A stretch of 64,000 nt of DNA from Apoda limacodes (GCA_946406115.1 OX291551.1:4898001-4962000); one strand, 5' to 3'; numbered from the stretch's first letter, positions 22,273 to 35,001 are shown. Notes: generated by a model from the letters alone, not told the origin. Translations and numbers: made by a program.

Positions 22273-23590
22273 GATCTTGAGCTCACTGAGAAGAAAGAGC
22301 TGGGATGTATATATGAGGTACCAGGGTGGTGACTTTACTGAGTTGGTTTTCACTAGAGTTTACTTTCGAAGCAGGAAGTGTGCTTCATGCGAATCATGCT
22401 AATTTATTGATTTCACTATGCTGATATTTCTAGTGTGACAATAAGTCTCGAGCTCACTTAGAAGAAAGAGTTGGGATTTATGTGTGAAATAACAAAATAG
22501 TGGTCCTTAGTACAAGATATATCTCCGCGTCGCGTCATACTAAGACCTTGTGACCTCTGGCACAACATTGGAAACAAGGTTGACATAAACAGTGGATTGG
22601 ATTATGGAGCTGACTTAATTGTCTAGTGGAACTTCATTTGTTTGGCAACAGCTGGATAGGGTTAATAATATCCTAATATGTTTTGTTCCTTTTTGTTGCC
22701 CTTGGCCGCTTTGGATCATGGCGTTGCTGAGAGCTGGACTCTGTCTATATATGGCTAGACCAAGCCGTTGAAACAGTGATGAAGTTTTTGGTCGCTGCCA
22801 ACAGTCATATGAGTACTGGAGTTTATTGGGCACTGGACTCTATCTAAATGGTTATGACGGCCACTGTGATTGTGGATAGTTCAAGTACGACACTTACATG
22901 AGCTTATTTGTAGGTGTTTGCCGGCAACTAGACTATATCTATTTGGATGTTATTGACCGTGGTGATAGTGATACGGTGAACTTAAACTGAAAAGACGAAT
23001 AGGTCATCATAGCATATAAAGATAATTGCTGTGTCGGATTATGGCGTTGCTAAAGACTGTACATCGTCTATATATGGCTAAGTCAAGCCGTTGAAACGAT
23101 GACGAAGTTTTTGGTCGCTGCCAACAGCATGTGTAATGCTGGAGTCTTGAGTGCTGTACTCTACCTAAATGGTTATGATCTGGACTATCAATCGTGTTTA
23201 TGTAATTTGAAGTTATTTAATAATTTAAGAAATATGTATGTCCATAACTACATACTTTCCAAAATGTTTTATAAAGATGTAATAAATATTGCTTTTCCCT
23301 TTTAATTCAATTCAGTTGGTTAAATTCTTCTGTTGTTTTAATAAACACTCAATATTATGTGCTATATAATTATATGCACGAAAGTCGCTTTTCTCATAGT
23401 TTCAAAAATTCGAATGGCTAATGATATCATTTTATATCGTTATTCGAGTTTCCTCTTTACAAATAATTTTGTGGTGATGTCTACGACTGATTAACGTCCA
23501 GTTGATGGTCATTGACCATGGTGGTAGTGATGAAGCGCCTTGACTGAAGATACGAGCGATTATCTTAGGGAAATGTGAAAGGTATTCCAC
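22273..23590. repeat. Diverged tandem duplications left of the satellite
   Basis: GAGCTCACTGAGAAGAAAGAG at 22279 recurs as GAGCTCACTTAGAAGAAAGAG at 22451, period about 172 bp. GCGTTGCTGAGAGCTGGAC at 22721 recurs from 23044 with the long block AAGCCGTTGAAAC..GAAGTTTTTGGTCGCTGCCA, period 323 bp. Short ORFs across these blocks have no recognisable product. Confidence 0.7.
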
Positions 23591-24088
23591 TAATAGACAT
23601 CAACATGGATGCTACTATGTATATATGTTAGGTCCATTTGATGGTTATGATTATTCATATCATGTTAATAATGGTATTGCAACTAATATTTAAGTGCAGT
23701 GATGCAGTCACGTCTATCCGGATGAAATTAAAAATTACAAGTTATTATATTTGCCATCAGGTATGGTCACATCTGTTCAGATTCTAGTATTGGTATTGCA
23801 AATCATATTAACCATATGTCATGGTTGCATCAAATTGGATGCCAATACTATTACAAATTATATTGACCATATATTATGGTTGCATCAAATTGGATGCCAA
23901 TACTATTACAAATTATATTGACCATATATTATGGTTGCATCAAGCTGGATGCTGATGCTATTACAAATTATATTGACCATATATTATGGTTGCATCAAGT
24001 GGGATGCCAGTACTATTGCAAATTATATTGACCATATATAATGGTTGCATCAAGTTGGATGCCAATACAGCTACAAATTATATTAACC

Positions 24089-25939
24089 ATATTTTATGGT
24101 TGCATCAAATTGGATGCGGATGCTATTGCAGATTATATTTACCATATATTATGGTTGCATCGATTTGGATGCCAATACTATTACAAATTATAATTACCAT
24201 ATGTTATGGTTGCACCAAGTTGGATGCCAATACTGTTACAAATTATACTGACCATATTTTATGGTTGCACCGATTTGGATGCCAATACTATTACAAATTA
24301 TAATTACCATATGTTATGGTTGCACCAATTTGGATGCCAATGCTATTTACAAATCATATTGACCATATATTATGGTTGCATCAAGTTGGATGCCAATACT
24401 ACTACATATTATATTTACCATATTTTATGGTTGCATCAAATTGGATGCGGATGCTATTGCAGATTATATTTACCATATGTTATGGTTGCACCAATTTGAA
24501 TGCCAATGCTATTACAAATCATATTGACCATATATTATGGTTGCATCAAATTGGATGCCAATACTATTACAAATTATAATTACCATATGTTATGGTTGCA
24601 CCAAATTGGATGCGGATGCTATTGCAGATTATATTTACCATATGTTATGGTTGCACCAATTTGAATGCCAATGCTATTACAAATCATATTGACCATATAT
24701 TATGGTTGCATCAAGTTGGATGCCAATACTATTACAGATTATATTTACCATATGTTATGGTTGCACCAAGTTGGATGCCGGTACTATTACAAATTATATT
24801 GACCATATATTATGGTTGCATCAAGTTGGATGCCAATACTACTACAAATTATATTTACCATATTTTATGGTTGCATCAAATTGGATGCAGATACTATTGC
24901 AGATGATATTTACCATATATTATGGTTACATCAATTTGGATGCCAATGCTATTACAAATTATATTGACCATATATTATGGTTGCATCAAGTTGGATGCCA
25001 ATACTACTACAAATTATATTTACCATATTTTATGGTTGCATCAAATTGGATGCTGATGCTATTACAAATTATATTTACCATATTTTATGGTTGCATCAAA
25101 TTGGATGCGGATGCTATTGCAGATTATATTTACCATATATTATGGTTGCATCGATTTGGATGCCAATACTATTACAAATTATAATTACCATATGTTATGG
25201 TTGCACCAAGTTGGATGCCAATACTGTTACAAATTATACTGACCATATTTTATGGTTGCACCGATTTGGATGCCAATACTATTACAAATTATAATTACCA
25301 TATGTTATGGTTGCACCAATTTGGATGCCAATGCTATTTACAAATCATATTGACCATATATTATGGTTGCATCAAGTTGGATGCCAATACTACTACAAAT
25401 TATATTTACCATATTTTATGGTTGCATCAAATTGGATGCGGATGCTATTGCAGATTATATTTACCATATGTTATGGTTGCACCAATTTGAATGCCAATGC
25501 TATTACAAATCATATTGACCATATATTATGGTTGCATCAAATTGGATGCCAATACTATTACAAATTATAATTACCATATGTTATGGTTGCACCAAATTGG
25601 ATGCGGATGCTATTGCAGATTATATTTACCATATGTTATGGTTGCACCAATTTGAATGCCAATGCTATTACAAATCATATTGACCATATATTATGGTTGC
25701 ATCAAGTTGGATGCCAATACTATTACAGATTATATTTACCATATGTTATGGTTGCACCAAGTTGGATGCCGGTACTATTACAAATTATATTGACCATATA
25801 TTATGGTTGCATCAAGTTGGATGCCAATACTACTACAAATTATATTTACCATATTTTATGGTTGCATCAAATTGGATGCAGATGCTATTGCAGATGATAT
25901 TTACCATATATTATGGTTACATCAATTTGGATGCCAATA
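24089..25939 (+). repeat. Higher-order repeat pair 1 (offset 991 bp)
   Basis: 24089-24948 recurs at 25080-25939 with only scattered substitutions, for example a single-residue change in overlapping ORFs near 24405 and 25396. The offset of 991 bp equals 18 monomers plus 1 bp. Confidence 0.88.
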
Positions 25940-25981
25940 CTACTACAAATTATATTTACCATATTTTATGGTTGCATCAAA

Positions 25982-27969
25982 TTGGATGCTGATGCTATTA
26001 CAAATTATATTTACCATATTTTATGGTTGCATCAAATTGGATGCGGATGCTATTGCAGATGATATTTACCATATATTATGGTTACATCAATTTGGATTCC
26101 AATGCTATTACAAATTATATTGACCATATATTATGGTTGCATCAAGTTGGATGCCAATATTACTACAAATTATATTTACCATATTTTATGGTTGCATCAA
26201 ATCGGATGCTGATACTATTACAAATTATATTTACCATATATTATGGTTGCATCGATTTGGATGCCAATACTATTACAAATTATAATTACCATATGTTATG
26301 GTTGCACCAATTTGGATGCCAATGCTATTTACAAATCATATTGACCATATTTAATGGTTGCATCGAATTGGATGCTGATGCTATTACAAATTATATTTAC
26401 CATATTTTATGGTTGCATCAATTTGGATGCCAATACTACTAAAAATTATATTTACCATATTTTATGGTTGCATCAAATTGGATGCGGATGCTATTTACAA
26501 ATTATAATTACCATATATTATGGTTGCACCAATTTGGATGCCAGTAATTACAAATTATATATGCCATATGTTATGGTTGCACCAAGTTGGATGCCAATAC
26601 TGTTACAAATTATATTGACCATATATTATGGTTGCATCGATTTGGATGCCAATACTATTACAAATTATAATTACCATATATTATGGTTGCATCAAGTTGG
26701 ATGCCAATACTATTACAGATTATATTTACCATATGTTATGGTTGCACCAAGTTGGATGCCGGTACTATTACAAATTATATTGACCATATATTATGGTTGC
26801 ATCAAGTTGGATGCCAATACTACTACAAATTATATTTACCATATTTTATGGTTGCATCAATTTGGATGCCAATGCTATTGCAAATTATAATTACCATATA
26901 TTATGGTTTCATCAATTTGGATGCCAATACTATTACAAATTATACTGACCATATTTTATGGTTGCACCAATTTGGATGCTGATGCTATTACAAATTATAT
27001 TTACCATATTTTATGGTTGCATCAAATTGGATGCGGATGCTATTGCAGATGATATTTACCATATATTATGGTTACATCAATTTGGATTCCAATGCTATTA
27101 CAAATTATATTGACCATATATTATGGTTGCATCAAGTTGGATGCCAATATTACTACAAATTATATTTACCATATTTTATGGTTGCATCAAATCGGATGCT
27201 GATACTATTACAAATTATATTTACCATATATTATGGTTGCATCAATTTGGATGCAAATACTATTACAAATTATAATTACCATATGTTATGGTTGCACCAA
27301 TTTGGATGCCAATGCTATTTACAAATCATATTGACCATTTTTAATGGTTGCATCGAATTGGATGCTGATGCTATTACAAATTATATTTACCATATTTTAT
27401 GGTTGCATCAATTTGGATGCCAATACTACTAAAAATTATATTTACCATATTTTATGGTTGCATCAAATTGGATGCGGATGCTATTTACAAATTATAATTA
27501 CCATATATTATGGTTGCACCAATTTGGATGCCAGTAATTACAAATTATATATGCCATATGTTATGGTTGCACCAAGTTGGATGCCAATACTGTTACAAAT
27601 TATATTGACCATATATTATGGTTGCATCGATTTGGATGCCAATACTATTACAAATTATAATTACCATATATTATGGTTGCATCAAGTTGGATGCCAATAC
27701 TATTACAGATTATATTTACCATATGTTATGGTTGCACCAAGTTGGATGCCGGTACTATTACAAATTATATTGACCATATATTATGGTTGCATCAAGTTGG
27801 ATGCCAATACTACTACAAATTATATTTACCATATTTTATGGTTGCATCAATTTGGATGCCAATGCTATTGCAAATTATAATTACCATATATTATGGTTTC
27901 ATCAATTTGGATGCCAATACTATTACAAATTATACTGACCATATTTTATGGTTGCACCAATTTGGATGC
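25982..27969 (+). repeat. Higher-order repeat pair 2 (two adjacent 990-bp units)
   Basis: 25982-26971 is followed directly by its copy 26972-27969, with an offset of exactly 990 bp (18 monomers of 55 bp). ORFs of 139 and 178 codons occur at equivalent places in both units with nearly identical translations, so this duplication is very recent. Confidence 0.9.
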
Positions 27970-28386
27970 CAATGCTATTACAAATCATATTGACCATATT
28001 TTATGGTTGCACCAAATTGGATGCCGATGCTATTACAAATTATATTTACCATATATTATGGTTACGTCTGGATGGATGTTGATGGTGTTAATGCAAATTA
28101 TATTTGCCATATTTTATGGTTTTATCTATGCCATTGTTAATTATCATACTACAAACTTTATTTACCATGTACTGTGGGTGCATCTATGTTGATGTCGAAA
28201 ATGATTATACCAACACTGTTAAACTTATTATAACTACTCATATGTTTGAATCTATTATGATGTTGCCAACCTGGCTGAGTTGATGGTAGCTTACAAAGCT
28301 GAATTATGAATTTTGATCTGCAACAATTACTGATTACAGCTGAAAATCGTCTTAAGTTTACACTGGCGCAATACAATATTTTATAT

Positions 28387-28880
28387 GCTCTTCGGAGTGT
28401 GCTCAACACGAGGCGTGCCTGTTTTCTGTTCCCTTGACATTGGAAGCGGAGGGGTAACAAATGCTCTTGACTAAATGTGTCGTACCCGTTCCTTTGCAAG
28501 TGGTTTATTTATTTGGCCTATATGACGTCTCGCTCTTCGGAGTGTGTTGATGCACTGTGTTATCTTCTGATTGCGTCAGGTGTAACTGGATATTACCAAT
28601 CATAACTATTAATAACCCTTTATAAGTGGGTTGAGGATTTATTCCTTATTTTAATTTACATTACCAAGGACAGCTGTACTCGAATATGGATACTGAATGA
28701 TTATACTTTGCTGTTTGGTGTGTGCTTGACACGAGAGGTGCCCTTGTATTATTGTATTGACACTGGAATTGGATTTGGCTGTATTGCCTGAAATTATGAT
28801 CGTCGTATCCGTTCCTTTGTATGTGGTTTAATGGGCTGTAATACCTCTCTCTCTTCGGAGTGTGTCTGTGCACAGAGCTT
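28387..28880. repeat. Diverged 323-bp duplication right of the satellite
   Basis: The block AACACGAGGCGTGCC (28405) recurs as GACACGAGAGGTGCC (28728), and CGTACCCGTTCCTTTGCAAG (28481) recurs as CGTATCCGTTCCTTTGTATG (28804). Both give a period of 323 bp, the same as on the left side of the array. Confidence 0.7.
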
Positions 28881-29969
28881 TCTTCAGAATTTTTATTTTT
28901 CAGCTATTACTATTAATACAAGGTTTATTTAGCCTGGAATATCTTTCACAAATGACCCTATTAAAATTTAATTGTTAAACTAAATATTAATGTTTTGCTT
29001 TTGAAATTGTCTTGAGTTAACAAACTTATATGAATTTATATTAATATATATTAATAAACTATAAACCAAATAAATGTTCACACCTTCTTAATGTATGACA
29101 TGTTTAATAACAAATTTTGTTACACTATTATTATTTATAATAATAATGTGATGCTTTTCATGGTTTTATATTTTGATTACTTAATTAATCATATCCAGAT
29201 TGACCCACTAGCGTACCTGATCTTTGATCTTTAACTTGTTTGGTAATCTTATGATCATAAATTGCCGGTAGTAAATTTGATTGTTATATTTAAATTTGGA
29301 TGTAAATAAGAATGTATTTACATTCCAAGATTAAGTGTTGTGTTAGATTGCATAAGGAATAGGGTAAAGTTATATGGGTTATTTATAAATATTGAATAAT
29401 ATTCTTTTATTTGCTATATCTTTTATATGCTAAAGGACTACTAGTTCTATTCTTGGGAATAGGGGATAAGAATTATTAACAAAAATAAGTTTATTTCTTT
29501 CGGATAGTCTATGACTCGAGAGAAGAGATGTGACTTACATCCTAAGAGAAGTTTCCAATATTTAGGCGTTGTGATAAGTAGGTTAGGGTCCACAAGAGCT
29601 GTAAGTTGTTAGTTTTAACATTTCAAGTAGCTATAACAATAGGTATTATTGACTATTTAAGGCATGTGAATGGGTTTTCTTTAGCTTAATTGATTATTAA
29701 AAAGGGTAAAAAAAAAAAGTGGAATTTGATGAGGATGTTGTGAAGTGTGAGCTGTAAGTGAATATATGGAGGGAAAGATGTTAGGTGTTGGATAGATACT
29801 AAGAGTGATATGAATTGTGTTAATAAGGATTTTATTCACAGGTACAAAGGTCTACTGCTGATTAGGGGCTCAGTAGGTTAGCGAAGTTCTAAAATTCAAC
29901 AAGCAGATAGTTTTGTTTTTAAGGATTGAGAATCATTTTATAGGGTCAACTTTCTAAATAATTGTAAAT
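28881..29969. other. Element interior, right part: no coding sequence seen
   Basis: AT-rich DNA with frequent stops in all frames and no recognised repeat. Confidence 0.55.
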
Positions 29970-30251
29970 TTGATAAAATCATTAATATTGGGGTTTGATA
30001 GGATTCAAAAACATAAGGTAATATTGAAAATGGAACCTACCAAAGTTGAGTTTACAATAACGCTTAATGGGACTAATGTTCATTTAAATTTAAAAATTCA
30101 GGATGTGATTTGCATACAGGGTAATGAGTTGATTGAACTTGCTGTACATTTATCTGGAGATAATTCTGAGGACAACTTTTATGAAGGATTAGAAATAAAT
30201 TCCGTGAATAAAAATAATTTTAATATAGTGAATTGCTTTCTGGAAGATTAG
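29970..30251 (+). CDS. Unrecognised 93-codon ORF in the LTR element
   Basis: An intact ORF lies about 840 bp before the 3' LTR. Two starts are possible, ATG 29970 or the internal ATG 30030 (MEPTKVEFTITLNG), the latter giving a more ordinary soluble protein of 73 residues. The sequence is rich in Asn, Glu and Leu and has no protease DTG/DSG, zinc knuckle, membrane segment or other motif that I recognise. Its place upstream of the RNase H relic is where pol or a gag-pol remnant would sit in a Ty3/gypsy element. It may be a chance ORF. Confidence 0.3.
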   Translation: MIKSLILGFDRIQKHKVILKMEPTKVEFTITLNGTNVHLNLKIQDVICIQGNELIELAVHLSGDNSEDNFYEGLEINSVNKNNFNIVNCFLED

Positions 30252-30532
30252 GTCGCGCGAATTATTATACCTATTTAATTCAAATGAAGTTGGAAGAGTT
30301 AGTTATGAAGAGATTTTAAGGCAATATAAGAGATACTGGCTTCACTTTTAACTGTAAATCGTATGATTATAATGTTGTTCGGCAAGATTTAACGACTTCT
30401 GTTGAAAGTTTGCATGGCTATGAATAGAATTCTAGGACCTGAAATTCGATCTTTGTCTGAATCATTTAGATGATTAAATTATCCTAACAAATTGAGATTT
30501 GGAAGAACAGGGTTGGCTTGTGATTTAACCAA

Positions 30533-30876
30533 ATGTTATTTGTTTGTGCTGAAATTAAAATGTTAGTGCATATCATTGATACGAAACGCATGAGAACTGA
30601 CAATAGAATTTCGGGATATAGTAGTAAATCGTCAAAGGGGGCTGAGTTGAGATGGACGGTTATTAAACAAGAAATATGGGCTGTTATATGTGGCATAAGG
30701 AAATTTGAGACTTATTAACTAAAGTGATAGTTAAAACTGACCATAAAGATCTGAGATTTATGAAATATTGTAGGTTATTCAATAGCCGAGTAACTCGCAA
30801 ATTTTTATATTTAGAGTAATTTGTTTATACAATTGAACACATGAAGGATAGAGATAACTTAGTTACAGGCGTGTAG
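30533..30876 (+). pseudogene. Ty3/gypsy-type RNase H remnant of a retroelement pol
   Basis: The first frame gives ISGYSSKSSKGAELRWTVIK then QEIWAVICGIRKFETY, with the RNase H glutamate in GAEL. After a one-base shift near 30716 the next frame gives KTDHKDLRF, with a catalytic aspartate, then NSRVTRKFLYLE, a stop, and FVYTIEHMKDRDNLVTG. The order and motifs are those of the RNase H domain of Ty3/gypsy retrotransposons, which removes template RNA during reverse transcription. The first conserved Asp region is degraded. No integrase follows before the 3' LTR. The fragment cannot make a working enzyme and serves as a family marker for the element. Confidence 0.75.
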
Positions 30877-31080
30877 TCGAGATATATACATATCTATAGG
30901 AAAGAAATATAAAGATTTATATTTTGTTAGAAGGAGAGCGGAAATACACTAGTGAATTTATTTTGTTTCTAACAATAGACAATGCGAATTTTAACAATGT
31001 TAACTAGATCTAAACGTCGATGAAAATTCTAACTGTATAGTGCAACAAGTTCCAACTGATAGGTGTACAGTTGCAACTTG

Positions 31081-31092
31081 TTAGGGGGAAAT
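31081..31092 (+). promoter_or_regulatory. Polypurine tract next to the 3' LTR
   Basis: TTAGGGGGAAAT ends directly before TGTAGTGTACTCC of the 3' LTR. A purine run at this spot is the plus-strand primer of LTR elements. Confidence 0.75.
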
Positions 31093-34000
31093 TGTAGTGT
31101 ACTCCAGTCTACCCTAGAACAAAATTATGTCTAACTACCTATATAGCGTACCATTATGTGGGATTTAATTGAATACCTAATGTATTCATAGAGAAGTAGC
31201 TATAGGTCTAATTATCTGTTGGATATACAAAAATAAGATAGTCAAACATTATAAATAGATAAACATAAATTAAGGTTCGAAATAATTGCGCGGTAAAAGA
31301 TAAGACAGCGCTGCATTAGATATATGTCTTTCGTAGATTTTGTTTCGATTAATGGTAAAGTAGTTTAAAACAGTACAGCGGTGTTAAAATAATAATAAAA
31401 CTTTGTACTCGAATCGTACGATCGTCACGTGACCATGTCATGCGATGACGTCACAAAACCTTTTTGAAGACGAAATAAAAAATACAGGAAATAGGGATAT
31501 CTCCTAATTAGTGCGTGTAAAAGAGATAAAAAAAGAAAGAAATCGTTCGCTCGCTTGATTTTGGCGCCGCGGCGCTGGAGACTGTCGTGACAGAGTCCTC
31601 TCTCTCCCATTCGAAATTCAAAATTCGTGAGTGACGCGCGCGGTTTTGCATAATGGTCGTTTCCCGCCTTTTTGAGTCGAGTAATACGGAAAGCGTCCCA
31701 CCTCCCGCATTCTTAAATAGAGTTTTGACAAATATCGGTTAAAGACTGTGCTTCCCGCGTTTTTCTTAATAAATAGTGTTTGCAATTACAAAGTGCAAAT
31801 GTGAATAAATAATAAAACTTTAAGTGGTTATTTACATTGAATTAACATCGAACCGTGTTCGGGCTTGGCGTTGTCGGCGTCTTCCCGCCCATCGATAATT
31901 TTTCTGAGTGAGTAGATTAGTTTTATTTCTCAGAGGAAATAATTAAAGCATTAAAATTCCTTCTGAGTACAGCTATTTATCTAGAAATTCATTTGAAGAG
32001 TTTCTATATGAATTGTTGTTGGGTAGGTAAACTATTAATTATAACCATTGTTTTACTTTTCTTGTGTGATCCCAAAATATGTTTCGTATGTGAAAATTGT
32101 AAATTAATACCTAGAGATGAGAGACAGGTTATGTGCTGATGGTTTAGGTACACAAATCACATACTGATGTTGTGGCAAACCGTACATAGGATATCTAGAG
32201 TTTCACTATCTCATTTTAAGAATTTTATTGAATTATAAGATTTAATAGATAACTACTTGAATTACTTAAAAGGTTGATAAAATGTGCATAAAACGATACG
32301 AAACGTTGACGATTTTAAAAAACATGGCGCCGGGTTTAATTATTATTCTCGAATTTTACCTAACCGTGATAATTGTAAATTACCATTTTGTACGATTTAC
32401 TGGGCACTCAATTTAGTGCTTTACAGATTGAGTAAAGATTTTCCTTTATAGAGTTATAACCTACTATACGGTTTTTTATGACAAATATGTATTAGGTTAC
32501 CGATATTTGAATATTCGGATTTGTGACTGACATATCGTTTGATATGAAGGAAAATCAGGTCCGGAGGGCTATATCCAGGAATCAGTGGTGCATCTGAGGC
32601 ATGGACAGGTTCTGAACCTGGGCAGACATGTTTCAGATTGAGGGAAAGTAAAAGCATTATGTAAAAAACACTTAATACATTACCATAGGGTTGGGGAAGG
32701 GAGTAGAAAAAAAATATATTTATGTATTTAATATTTAATTTTAGCGTAGGTCTGTTTGAAAAGGCTTCAGGCGGCTTTGTTTGGTCCAGGGTAAGATGCT
32801 TGTGTTAGGGGCAGTATCACGTTATTTAGTTTGTAAGGTCAGGGACCTGGATCAGCAGAGTGAAAAATTTATGGGGACTGATTATTAAATTCAGGGGGGT
32901 GAAATGTTTCGGAAAATAAGCCTGAAGAGAATGTAAGAGTGGAAAGAACATATTTTGGGACATTTTCAGCTAGATTTATTTAGTTAATAAGGGGAGGGAG
33001 CTTTAGGCATAGTAGGTATAGGAAAGAGAGTACGGCCATAAGATTCCTTATACATGAAGTGTTTTAGTTTAATATGCTTGTTGATTAAAGGATATTTTTG
33101 TTTTCCTTCAGGGAAAAAAAATATAAAATAGAATTGAAATAAAACTAAAAATTCAGAGGGAAAAAAAAAGAGTTTGGTGGACCGACGGTGCCGGGTTCGT
33201 CTAATGAACCTTGCAACGCAGGGCCCTAAGTCCATCCTTAGATGACTTTTGGCCTAATTGGAGAGTCCAGAATTGCCAGTTTATTATTTTATTTTCTTGT
33301 CAAGGAATCTTGGCCTAATAGACACCTAATAATCAATTAATGTGTAGTCCTTTAGGGCTTGAGAAGGGTTATACACACGGCTCTATCTCATTGTCTCATT
33401 CAGTGTGTTAAAAATCGTTTCCACCAGCAAATGAAAGGACGTTAGTGATGGCAGGTTAAAAAGGGGCCGTTGTCTGTTTAGGTTGGGGGTAGGCATTGTT
33501 AGTACACACACACTAATTATACATTAGCTAAAAGGCCCCTCGACCGCTGTCACTGCTTTTATTTGCAGGTATACATCCCTAGTGAAAAGATAAATCATTT
33601 CTGTTGAGAAGAACGCTTTGATAGAGGGTTTAGAATAGTTGTAGGTCTGTTCCCATATAAGAACACAGAACTAGGTGCAGTGTAAAAAAAAGACAAATAG
33701 ATTAATTAAAAGGAGAAGAGTGTATGAGTGAGTTTAAGTGTTTCTTTCGAAAGTAGTTAATGGGACTGTAAGGTCACAACCCTTTGATGATAACGCTTCG
33801 TCAACAGACCTAGGGATGTCGCGGTTATAGTAAGATCTCTCCATTTTTAATATCAGTATTAGAACAGGAATGGGTAGTAAATAAGTAGAGCAGGTCTTCG
33901 TGTGACGGCGAGGCTCGGGTGCTAGGGTGTGAGTGGAGCTGGTTTACTTTTAGGTCTTACTAGCTCAGCTCCACCCTACTCCAAGAAAGTTAAAGAGGTA

Positions 34001-34423
34001 GTTTAAATTTTATGAGTTCTAATCCGGATCAGAGGATATAAATGATAAAGAAGAAATTTTAATTTTGGTGTGTCTAGTAGGTAGTTGTATGAGATACCTA
34101 TTCAATACTTACCTATCTAAACTGTTAGCATTAATTGGTCCGGATTAGTTTTCGTCAAAGTAATGAGTGATAAGTTGTCGGGATACAGATTACTCCTTTC
34201 TTTTGGGAAGTTCGTTTTATTAACAAATAAATCACTCATTATGGAGACGAATAGAATAAGAATTATATATCCTTAGATTTTTGAATTTACTTCTTTATAT
34301 TTTACTACGTCTATTTTTAAAATGTAACAATTAAGATATGCCAAACAATGATAATAAAAAAAAAATATACTTTAGTTACTAGGGTCTGTCCAATTCTTCT
34401 TTATAGAAAATCCTATTATCATA

Positions 34424-34502
34424 TCGTATTATTATCCAGGTAGGGCCCCCCTTAATAACTGATGAGCCGGGGGGGGACCCCGACCTACCGGCGAAACGCG
34501 AA
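34424..34502 (+). ncRNA. Hammerhead ribozyme-like motif, 3' LTR copy
   Basis: Identical to the 5' LTR copy: GTA at 34426-34428, CTGATGA at 34459-34465, GCCGG/CCGGC stem II and GAAAC. The predicted cleavage points of the two copies are 14,890 nt apart. Confidence 0.62.
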
Positions 34503-35001
34503 GGTTCTAATCACTCAAAATGCCTATTGTTGATCTGACTAAAGTGTTAGATTTTTGAGTGAGCAATGGTTTCATTATTGACTGAATAGTAGGAAAGTAC
34601 CTACTAAGACGGGTTACCTACCCATGTAAATTGGCGTTCTGTCGTCATAATTATCTTAATTGACTGTGACAAATTATTAAAAGAAACTCTATTTAACCTT
34701 TACGTTATTCGCAATTTGTTCCATAATTATTTATATTATCTTAATATCTCAAGTTCGTAAGAGAAAGGTTGCACATGATGTCTTCTTTATAAGTTCTTGT
34801 ACCTACACAAAGAACGGAATTATTCACTGTTATCTGAAGATGTCTAAATACTGAAAATTCCACGTTTACTAAGAGATTTTGGTTTGTAAGAAGAACTACC
34901 ATGAAGACTAAATAGTATCTTGTGTAAAATATCTTATTATAGGGCCGTATGGTTGTTTACCACCTTTACAGCAAACAAAGTTAAATTCAATCGATCATTT
35001 A

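Larger units (their letters stand above)
23590..28240 (+). repeat. 55-bp tandem satellite array inside the LTR element
   Basis: The monomer is about 55 bp, built from ACCATATATTATGGTTGCAT, CAAATTGGATGCCAATACTA and TTACAAATTATATTG. About 79 copies fill 23800-28165; the outer 100-200 bp at each end are degenerate and the centre is homogeneous. Two main variants alternate, GCCAATACTATTACAAAT and GCGGATGCTATTGCAGAT. All three plus-strand frames of the common monomer are open while the minus strand is closed, so ORFs up to 178 codons appear by chance; since 55 is not a multiple of 3, such peptides would repeat every 55 residues. I treat them as non-coding. Confidence 0.95.

Noticed and set aside
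23986..28192. ORFs of up to 178 codons in the 55-bp array as a repeat-protein gene
   Set aside because: The frame rotates with every monomer, no start or promoter context recurs, and the openness follows from one monomer being open in all frames.
23590..28240. CRISPR-like array
   Set aside because: The repeats are contiguous 55-bp monomers without unique spacers, in a eukaryotic retroelement.
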